This document shows positions 30,944-36,422 of a stretch of 36,422 bases of DNA, piece by piece (the stretch's first letter is position 1; the number at the start of each line of letters is the position of its first letter). The stretch covers positions 1-36,422 of the forward strand of contig NZ_JADNGN010000022.1 in NCBI RefSeq assembly GCF_015553355.1, in the 5' to 3' direction. Source of the stretch: Collinsella aerofaciens. GTDB lineage: Bacteria; Actinomycetota; Coriobacteriia; Coriobacteriales; Coriobacteriaceae. The position numbers were made by a program, and so were the translations under genes. The notes below the pieces were generated by a model. That model did no database searches. It was not told where the DNA came from and worked only from the letters and a program-made list of their open reading frames with translations.

Positions 30944-32320
30944 ATGTGGGCATACGAGACGACGTTCTATCAGGTCTATCCGCTGGGCTTTTGCGGAGCT
31001 CCGCGCGAAAACGCCGCGCCCGTTGCCGAGGATGAGCTCGCCCAGGCTGCCAACGCCGCGCCCAACCCCGATGCTCCTATCATGAAAATTGCCCAATGGG
31101 CCGACTACCTGCAGGAACTCGGCGTTGGCGCTGTGCTGATCAATCCGCCGCTCGAGTCCGATAGCCACGGCTACGATACGCGCAGCCTGCGCCACATCGA
31201 CCGCCGCCTGGGTGGGGACGCCGACTTTGCCGCCGTGTGCGAGACGCTGCATGCCCACGGCATCCGCGTGGTACTCGACGCCGTCTTCAACCACGTCGGC
31301 CGCGGCTTTTGGGCCTTCCGCGATGTTCAGGAGCGCAAGTGGGACTCGCCTTACAAGGATTGGTTCCACATTAGCTTTGATGGCGACTCCTGCTACGGCG
31401 ATGGCTTTTGGTATGAGGGCTGGGAGGGGCATTTTGAGCTCGTGAAGCTCAACCTGCAAAACCCCGCCGTGGTCGATTACCTGCTCGAGTCCGTGCGCCG
31501 TTGGACCGATGTCTTTGGCGTCGATGGCCTGCGGCTGGACGTCGCCTATATGCTCGACCGCGACTTTATGCGCCGCCTGCACGCCTTTACCCGCGAGCTC
31601 AAGCCCAACTTTGTGCTGATTGGCGAGACGCTCCACGGCGACTACAACCAGATCGTCAACGACGAGATGCTCGACTCCTGCACCAACTACGAGTGCTACA
31701 AGGGCCTGTGCTCCAGCTTTAACTCGGTCAACATGTTCGAGATCGCGCACTCGCTGCACCGTCAGTTTGGTGGCGACCACTGGTGCATCTACCGCGGCAA
31801 ACACCTGCTGTCGTTTGTCGATAACCACGACGTGCCGCGCCTGGCAAGCATCCTCACCGACAAGTCCTGCCTGCGTCCCGCTTATGGCATGCTCTTTGGC
31901 ATGCCGGGCATCCCATGCGTTTACTATGGCAGCGAGTGGGGGATTGCCGGCGAAAAGGGCGGCCCCGATGGCGATTGGGCGCTGCGCCCTGCGCTCGACG
32001 AGCCCGCACCCAACGAGCTGACGGCCTTCATCAAGCAGCTTGCACGCCTGCGCTCGGCCGACGACGCGGCGGCCCGTGCTCTCAACTACGGCGCGTACCG
32101 TAACGTGGTGATCCAGAACAAGCAGCTACTGTTCGAGCGCGCCTGCGACGACGCCACGGTGCTCGTGGCGGTGAATGCCGTGGACGAGACCTTCGCCTTT
32201 GGCGCCGGCGAGCTCAACGGCTCCTTTGTCGATTTGCTTGCCGACGGCGTGCCCACGGTCGAGCTGACGGGTACCCTTGAGCTTGCGCCCTACGAGGTGC
32301 GCTATCTGTTGAGGGCCTAA
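30944..32320 (+). CDS. GH13 family alpha-glucan hydrolase (cyclomaltodextrinase-like)
   Basis: The 458-residue protein has the (beta/alpha)8-barrel catalytic triad of GH13: nucleophile D199 in GLRLDVA, acid/base E228 in LIGETLHGD and D296 in FVDNHDVPR. It also contains VVLDAVFNHVGRG near residue 110. It begins MWAYETTFYQVYPLGFCGAP with no signal peptide, so it acts in the cytosol on maltodextrins or cyclodextrins. Its length is shorter than neopullulanases, and the N-terminal N-domain of CD-hydrolases is absent. GGGAGG precedes the ATG. The DNA glycosylase gene follows after three bases. Confidence 0.85.
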   Translation: MWAYETTFYQVYPLGFCGAPRENAAPVAEDELAQAANAAPNPDAPIMKIAQWADYLQELGVGAVLINPPLESDSHGYDTRSLRHIDRRLGGDADFAAVCETLHAHGIRVVLDAVFNHVGRGFWAFRDVQERKWDSPYKDWFHISFDGDSCYGDGFWYEGWEGHFELVKLNLQNPAVVDYLLESVRRWTDVFGVDGLRLDVAYMLDRDFMRRLHAFTRELKPNFVLIGETLHGDYNQIVNDEMLDSCTNYECYKGLCSSFNSVNMFEIAHSLHRQFGGDHWCIYRGKHLLSFVDNHDVPRLASILTDKSCLRPAYGMLFGMPGIPCVYYGSEWGIAGEKGGPDGDWALRPALDEPAPNELTAFIKQLARLRSADDAAARALNYGAYRNVVIQNKQLLFERACDDATVLVAVNAVDETFAFGAGELNGSFVDLLADGVPTVELTGTLELAPYEVRYLLRA

Positions 32321-32323
32321 CTC

Positions 32324-32887
32324 ATGACAGCGTCTGACGAGGGCTATCAACATATTGAGCATGGGTTTGAACCCGTGTTTGACCAGCGCTCGCGCATCTT
32401 GGTGTTGGGGTCGTTTCCCTCGGTGCTCTCGCGTGCCAATGCCTTCTATTACGGCAATCCTCAGAACCGCTTTTGGCGCGTGACGGCCGCATGCCTTGGC
32501 GTGCCCGTGCCTCCCAACGAGGGCGATCCTTTGGCGGGCAGCGAGCCTGCAACGCTCGACGCCTCGATTGCTGCCAAGCGATCCATGCTACTGAACGGCG
32601 GCGTGGCCCTGTGGGATGTGATTGAGAGCTGCGACATTAAGGGGTCGAGCGACGCGAGCATCAAAAACGTCGTGCCAGCACATATCGAGCGCATTACCGA
32701 CGCGGCTCCCATTAAGCAGGTGATATGCAACGGTGGTACAGCTGGCCGGCTCTACAAGCGCTATCTACAAGAACGCACCGGGCTGTCCGCCATCGTTCTA
32801 CCGTCGACAAGTCCTGCCAATGCGGCTTGGCGTCTGGAGCGCCTTGTCGAGCGCTGGCGCGAGGCAGTTGACTGGCCTGCTCTCTAA
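32324..32887 (+). CDS. DNA-deoxyinosine glycosylase (uracil-DNA glycosylase superfamily)
   Basis: The 187-residue protein begins HIEHGFEPVFDQRSRILVLGSFPSVLSR, with the FPS motif and YGNPQNRFWRV of the UDG-superfamily hypoxanthine-DNA glycosylases, and ends with LPSTSPANAAW. Such enzymes remove deaminated adenine (hypoxanthine) from DNA in base excision repair. It starts three bases after the GH13 stop, so the genes are translationally linked, although their functions do not match. The stop is one base from the convergent gene on the other strand. Confidence 0.83.
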   Translation: MTASDEGYQHIEHGFEPVFDQRSRILVLGSFPSVLSRANAFYYGNPQNRFWRVTAACLGVPVPPNEGDPLAGSEPATLDASIAAKRSMLLNGGVALWDVIESCDIKGSSDASIKNVVPAHIERITDAAPIKQVICNGGTAGRLYKRYLQERTGLSAIVLPSTSPANAAWRLERLVERWREAVDWPAL

Positions 32888-32888
32888 T

Positions 32889-33551
32889 TTAGATACTTGA
32901 TTGAGCATGGATGCCGAGGCGTTTGATGATGGCGCGCCAGATTGGTGCGGGCACGGCGGGCTTGGCGCGCACCATGCCGTCGGCATCGACACTATCGGCA
33001 TCGCTGCCGCCAAGCAGCTGCGCATGTCCAATGGAGCAGCCCATGCGCACGGCGCCTACAAGCTTATCCATCGCTTCCGAAAAAGGCCGGCGTAAGAGGC
33101 CCATGCGTGGGGAATGGCGAAGAGCCGCGATGCCGCTGCCGGCGCAGATGGCAGCGCCGCCACACCACGTTAGTTTACGGAGCTCGCAAGCTTCCCGCAG
33201 GCGCTCGACGAGCATGTGCACCCCCTCGGTGCTTCTGTGGGCAACCTGCACGACGACATAGACGCGCGCCTCTGTATTTCCAAGACGATCGAGCATCTGC
33301 TCGACAACAGCCATCGCCTCATCGTCAAATGCATCATCAACGGCGAGCACGATGCCATCGGCAACGCAGCCGGCATCATCCGCCTCCAAATCGACCTGGC
33401 GGGGGAGCGCGGTGCCAGAAAGCTGTGCATAGGCGGCGATGGCATCCTGCAGGTCCCAGAGCAAAAACTCAAGATCGGCGCTCTCGGGAATACTGACAAA
33501 CGCGATGTTATGCAATGTTTTTGGTACATCGCCGCGTGCGGTCGTCTCCAT
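32889..33551 (-). CDS. Conserved protein, flavodoxin-like fold suspected
   Basis: The 220-residue protein is not clearly assigned. The C-terminal half, with KLTWCGGAAICAGSGIAAL, then a middle stretch with MDKLVGAVRMG and PIWRAIIKRLGIHA, recalls the C-terminal part of flavodoxin-like NAD(P)H-dependent reductases. However, the N-terminal flavin-binding loop is not obvious, so it may be degenerate. AAAGGAGG precedes the ATG. The stop lies one base from the convergent glycosylase. I would not assign an activity. Confidence 0.4.
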   Translation of the reverse strand: METTARGDVPKTLHNIAFVSIPESADLEFLLWDLQDAIAAYAQLSGTALPRQVDLEADDAGCVADGIVLAVDDAFDDEAMAVVEQMLDRLGNTEARVYVVVQVAHRSTEGVHMLVERLREACELRKLTWCGGAAICAGSGIAALRHSPRMGLLRRPFSEAMDKLVGAVRMGCSIGHAQLLGGSDADSVDADGMVRAKPAVPAPIWRAIIKRLGIHAQSSI

Positions 33552-33644
33552 GCCGCCTCCTTTCCGGTTGGTTTCCGTTTAGGTTACACCGTCTGGCGGC
33601 GCCTCGCCGCGCTATCCTAGTGCAACCCTTACGAAAGGAACGTC

Positions 33645-34781
33645 ATGCGTCTGCCCATGAACACCTCGCTTGCCACGCTCAAGCCTTCCGGCATTCGCCG
33701 GATCAACGCGCTCGCCGCGCAGCATCCGGGATGCATTGCGCTTGCGCTCGGCGAGCCCGATTTTCCCACGCCCGATGTGATTAGCGCCGAGGTAACCGCT
33801 TCGTTGGACCGCGGCGATACGCACTATCCGCCCAACAACGGTCGCCCCGCCTTGCGTGAGGCGTTGTCTGCCTACATGGGAGATGCGGGCCTGGCGTTTT
33901 CCGCCGATGAGGTCATCCTGACCGACGGCGCGACCGAGGCCCTGTCGGCAACATTCATGTCTATGCTCAACCCCGGCGACGAGGTCATCATCCCCACGCC
34001 GGCCTTTGGCCTATACGAGAGCATCGTCGTGGCCAACCACGCCAAGGCGGTCTTCTTGGATACGGAGCCTGCTCAGTTCCAGATCGACGAAGATGCACTT
34101 CGTGCCTGCGTGACGCCGGCGACCAAGGCCATCGTCATCTGCTCGCCTAACAATCCTACGGGTTGCATCCTCAACGCGGCATCGCTCGACGCCGTGGCGC
34201 GCGTAGCGGAGCAGGCGGGCATCTACGTGGTCTGCGACGACGTATACAACCGCTTGGTCTACGTGGATGGCTACAAGCGTTTTGCCCAGCGCCACCCAGA
34301 ACTTCGCGAGCAGACGGTAGTTATCGAGAGCTTCTCCAAGCCCTGGGCCATGACCGGCTGGCGCCTGGGCTGGCTCGCAGCGGCAGCCCCCGTCATCGCC
34401 GAGATCGCAAAAGCCCACCAATACCTAGTATCGAGCGCCGTCTCCTTTGAGATGGACGCTGCGGCCCGAGCCCTGACCGTCGACCCAACCCCCATGCTCA
34501 AAGTCTACCGAGCCCGCCGCGAACGCGTGCTCGCAGCCCTTAATAACATGGGCCTCGACGTCGTAGAACCCGCAGGAGCCTTCTACGCCTTCCCCAGCAT
34601 CAAACAATTCGGCCTAACAAGCGAAGACTTCTGCATCAAAGCCATCAAAGAAGCAAACGTAGCCTTGGTCCCCGGAGACTGCTTTGGAACCGAAGGCCAC
34701 ATCCGCCTCAGCTACTGCGTGAGCGATGAAAACCTGGACGAAGGCCTAAATCGCCTGTCCACCTTCATTTCGACTTTGTAG
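33645..34781 (+). CDS. Class I/II PLP-dependent aminotransferase
   Basis: The 378-residue protein follows the aspartate aminotransferase fold: LALGEPDFPTPDVI near residue 33, the substrate loop YPPNNGRPALREAL, SPNNPTG near residues 167-173, CDDVY near 197, the PLP lysine K232 in ESFSKPWAMTGWR and the C-terminal arginine in HIRLSYCVS. It probably acts on aspartate, alanine or aromatic amino acids; the exact donor is not predictable. GAAAGGA precedes the ATG. From about residue 250 the codon choice shifts towards A-ending codons. Confidence 0.9.
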   Translation: MRLPMNTSLATLKPSGIRRINALAAQHPGCIALALGEPDFPTPDVISAEVTASLDRGDTHYPPNNGRPALREALSAYMGDAGLAFSADEVILTDGATEALSATFMSMLNPGDEVIIPTPAFGLYESIVVANHAKAVFLDTEPAQFQIDEDALRACVTPATKAIVICSPNNPTGCILNAASLDAVARVAEQAGIYVVCDDVYNRLVYVDGYKRFAQRHPELREQTVVIESFSKPWAMTGWRLGWLAAAAPVIAEIAKAHQYLVSSAVSFEMDAAARALTVDPTPMLKVYRARRERVLAALNNMGLDVVEPAGAFYAFPSIKQFGLTSEDFCIKAIKEANVALVPGDCFGTEGHIRLSYCVSDENLDEGLNRLSTFISTL

Positions 34782-34831
34782 TCCTTAGGGACGCAACACA
34801 TCAGCCCACCGACATAAGGGTTATGCGTGGG

Positions 34832-35053
34832 GGCGTCAGCCAACGAAAACCCGGGCTGCCCCATAGTTGACGCAGACCGCGCCGCCGAAGGCCGGGCGCA
34901 AGGTTTTCGTAGATTCCGCACGAGCCGAAGAGCACTTAATGTGTTCTTCGTGCGAGCCAGGACTTGACCGAGCGAAAACCTTGCGCCCGGCCTTCGGCGG
35001 CGCGGCCGGAATGGTGGAATTGTGTGCAGCCCGGATTTCCGTTGACCGACGCC
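34832..35053. repeat. 222-bp palindromic element over the rplJ promoter
   Basis: Perfect 31-bp arms at 34879-34909 and 34973-35003 are flanked by outer arms at 34832-34859 and 35026-35053, which match at about 23 of 28 positions. The 63-bp centre contains a further hairpin, GCACGA with GAAGA-type stem and its complement, near 34917-34953. The right outer arm contains the -35 box of the rplJ promoter. No open frame in it shows family similarity. Confidence 0.85.
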
Positions 35054-35070
35054 GGGGTCCCCGCCATAAT
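35042..35070 (+). promoter_or_regulatory. Promoter of rplJL
   Basis: TTGACC at 35042-35047 and CATAAT at 35065-35070 are separated by exactly 17 bp. It precedes the L10 leader by about 22 bases. Confidence 0.72.
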
Positions 35071-35091
35071 ACTTTCGGTTCACGCACGAAT

Positions 35092-35167
35092 CCGCTGCCA
35101 GAGACAGCCGGCGCAAACGGGCATCGCCCGCAAGCTTAATGGGATATCCCGCCAGCCGAGGTGGTCG
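35092..35167 (+). ncRNA. Ribosomal protein L10 leader
   Basis: The segment has the hallmark blocks of the L10 leader RNA: GAGACAGCCGGCGC, a small GGGC/GCCC hairpin, AAGCTTAAT and finally CCAGCCGAGG, in the right order and spacing. L10 with its L7/L12 partners binds this RNA and lowers rplJL expression. A terminator follows directly, so control is probably by attenuation. Confidence 0.85.
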
Positions 35168-35184
35168 AGTAGATATGTCTTCTC

Positions 35185-35221
35185 GCCCCCGTCGCTCATG
35201 CAGCGCGGGGGCTTTCTTTTT
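35185..35221 (+). terminator. Attenuator terminator of the L10 leader
   Basis: The stem GCCCCCG at 35185-35191 pairs with CGGGGGC at 35206-35212, with more pairing inside, and is followed by TTTCTTTTT. It lies between the L10-binding region and rplJ, with an upstream CGAG/CTCG stem that could compete. Read-through would be set by L10 binding. Confidence 0.85.
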
Positions 35222-35286
35222 GGACATGCCCCCGTCACGTCCTTGTGGCGGACCGTGCCCGGAAAGAATTCGAGGAGGTGTAATTC

Positions 35287-35808
35287 ATGCCCCAGCAGTA
35301 CAAAATCGACAAGGTTGCAGAGATCGAGTCCCGTATCGCCGAGAACGCCGGTCTGTTCGTCGTCAACTACAACGGTCTGACGGTTAAGCAGGCTCAGGAG
35401 CTGCGTCATCAGCTTCGCGAGTGCGGCGCCGAGATGAAGGTCTACAAGAACAACCTGGTCAAGATCGCTCTCAAGAACCAGGAGCAGCCCGAGCTCGACG
35501 AGATCCTCGCCGGCCCCGTCGCTTATGTGTTCTACGAGACCGAGCCGGTCGAGGCCGCTAAGGCCCTTAAGGACTTCTCTGCTAAGTCCAAGGGCGTCCT
35601 TGAGATCAAGGGCGGTATCTCCGACGGCAAGGCCGTTTCCGCTGATGATGTTAAGGCTATCGCCGAGCTGCCCACCAAGGATCAGCTTCTCGGCCAGATT
35701 GCCGGTCTCATCTCCGGTTTCGCTCGCGACATCGCTGTCTGCGTCAACGGCGTTTCCTCTGGTCTCGCTCGTTCGATCCAGCAGGTCTCCGAGCAGAAGG
35801 CAGCCTAG
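35287..35808 (+). CDS. rplJ: 50S ribosomal protein L10
   Basis: L10 anchors the L7/L12 stalk. The 173-residue protein has the family start KIDKVAEIESRIAENAGLFV, then KVYKNNLVKIAL and the C-terminal L12-binding helix (SGFARDIAVCVNG, then SSGLARSIQQVSEQ). Length is normal. The ribosome site GAGGAGGT precedes the ATG. It is transcribed from its own promoter and leader, followed by rplL, and is not next to rplKA. Confidence 0.97.
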   Translation: MPQQYKIDKVAEIESRIAENAGLFVVNYNGLTVKQAQELRHQLRECGAEMKVYKNNLVKIALKNQEQPELDEILAGPVAYVFYETEPVEAAKALKDFSAKSKGVLEIKGGISDGKAVSADDVKAIAELPTKDQLLGQIAGLISGFARDIAVCVNGVSSGLARSIQQVSEQKAA

Positions 35809-35910
35809 TCGCTGTTTTCACCCGCGGCGGCAACGCCGCACCCCTGGCGCATTCGCGCCGTGTTTTAACTGATCTCCGTGCACATGCACGGAAACCGAAA
35901 GGACTTAGAA

Positions 35911-36288
35911 ATGGCTAAGCTTACCACCGATGAGATCATCGATGCTCTTAAGGAAATGACCCTTCTCGAGGCTTCCGAGCTCGTCAAGGCTATCGAGGAC
36001 ACCTTCGGCGTTTCCGCCGCTGCTCCTGCCGCCGTTGTCGCCGCTCCCGCTGCTGGCGCTGCTGAGGCCGAGGAGAAGACCGAGTTTGACGTCGTGCTCG
36101 AGGGCTTCGGCGACAACAAGATCCAGGTCATCAAGGCCGTCCGTGAGCTCACCAGCCTTGGCCTGAAGGAGGCCAAGGAGGTCGTCGAGGGCGCTCCCAA
36201 GGCTGTTCTCGAGGGTGCCAAGAAGGAGGACGCCGAGGCTGCCAAGGAGAAGCTCGAGGCTGCTGGCGCTGCTGTCACCCTCAAGTAA
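35911..36288 (+). CDS. rplL: 50S ribosomal protein L7/L12
   Basis: The 125-residue stalk protein has the N-terminal dimerisation region ([20 protein letters not shown]), an alanine-rich hinge near residues 42-60 and the C-terminal factor-binding domain with [19 protein letters not shown] and [21 protein letters not shown] lies seven bases before the ATG at 35911; an upstream ATG at 35878 has no homology. Multiple copies bind L10. Confidence 0.97.
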   Translation: MAKLTTDEIIDALKEMTLLEASELVKAIEDTFGVSAAAPAAVVAAPAAGAAEAEEKTEFDVVLEGFGDNKIQVIKAVRELTSLGLKEAKEVVEGAPKAVLEGAKKEDAEAAKEKLEAAGAAVTLK

Positions 36289-36315
36289 TCAGGCTTTCTC
36301 GCCAGATTTCTTTGC

Positions 36316-36348
36316 AGACGGGGTTCGCATTGCGGACCCCGTCTTTTA
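36316..36348 (+). terminator. Intrinsic terminator of rplJL
   Basis: AGACGGGGT at 36316-36324 pairs with ACCCCGTCT at 36336-36344 and is followed by TTTT. It ends the rplJL unit. Confidence 0.9.
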
Positions 36349-36363
36349 TTCAAGACTTTAGTC

Positions 36364-36410
36364 TGCTGGCCGCGCAGCGGCCAGCTTTAAACCACCCGCT
36401 ACGCGGGTGG
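36364..36410. mobile_element. Hairpin pair at the window end, possible IS200/IS605-type left end
   Basis: Two hairpins follow the rplL terminator: CTGGCCGC/GCGGCCAG at about 36366-36384 and CCACCCGC/GCGGGTGG at about 36392-36410 with a TAC loop. The nine bases AAACCACCC are shared with the hairpin at 65-88. IS200/IS605 elements carry such subterminal hairpins. The window ends before any transposase could be seen, so this remains a guess. Confidence 0.38.
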
Positions 36411-36422
36411 AGACAAACGGCT

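Noticed and set aside
34867-35139. Small open frames inside the 222-bp palindrome
   Set aside because: They run through perfect inverted arms and the rplJ promoter and have no ribosome site or homology.

Overview
The window reads as a chromosomal segment of a high-GC Gram-positive gut actinobacterium of the class Coriobacteriia, most likely Collinsella. I infer this from strong G/C-ending codon use with GAG, AAG and CTC preferred, from purine-rich Shine-Dalgarno sites on most genes, and from the mix of PTS sugar genes, a FeoA-FeoB fusion and large numbers of intergenic hairpins. This placement comes from recall, not from a search.

Layout. 1-1660: a probable IS200/IS605-type right end abuts a truncated 6-phospho-beta-glucosidase (GH1) gene, with a divergent RpiR regulator. 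1666-6216: the translation core, namely tRNA-Tyr, tRNA-Thr, tRNA-Met, tuf, rpmG, tRNA-Trp, secE, nusG, rplK and rplA, closed by a strong terminator. 6226-17721: accessory and housekeeping genes mostly on the minus strand: a metallophosphoesterase, a cytosolic BMP-domain fusion, a small MscS channel, a three-gene ABC importer, a WYL regulator, asnS and the glucose-type EIIA gene crr, plus an alpha/beta hydrolase on the plus strand. 17744-21700: a GntR regulator, a dimethylargininase-like hydrolase and an APC amino-acid permease, bracketed by two copies of an unusual repeat array. 21769-24204: a feoA-feoB fusion with a paired palindromic operator. 24519-28546: an alpha-glucoside-type PTS EIICB, an RpiR regulator and a GH4 6-phospho-glycosidase. 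28637-34781: a membrane protein of unknown function, a SotB-like MFS exporter, a GH13 glycosidase overlapping operon-style with a DNA-deoxyinosine glycosylase, a flavodoxin-like protein and a class I aminotransferase. 34832-36348: a 222-bp palindrome, an L10 leader with attenuator, rplJ and rplL. The window ends in another hairpin that shares nine bases with the IS-like end at position 65.

The most striking non-genic signal is a pair of arrays (17744-17912 and 21478-21697) in which 15-bp arms alternate in orientation at an almost invariant 31-bp step, about three turns of B-DNA. The spacers are also partly conserved, so this is a 62-bp symmetric tandem repeat and not a CRISPR. I do not recognise it as a named element. 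The window also holds a family of hairpins with a GCCTGTCCC-like loop, a 104-nt palindrome, a 222-bp palindrome over the rplJL promoter, and a 29-kb separation of rplKA from rplJL.

How the genes work together: sugar uptake genes (EIIA glucose-type, EIICB, GH4, GH1 remnant, GH13) make a phospho-glycoside and maltodextrin economy under two RpiR regulators. The GntR, dimethylargininase and permease genes form a candidate methylarginine or guanidino-compound module. The ribosomal genes are split into two units, each with its own promoter and terminator.
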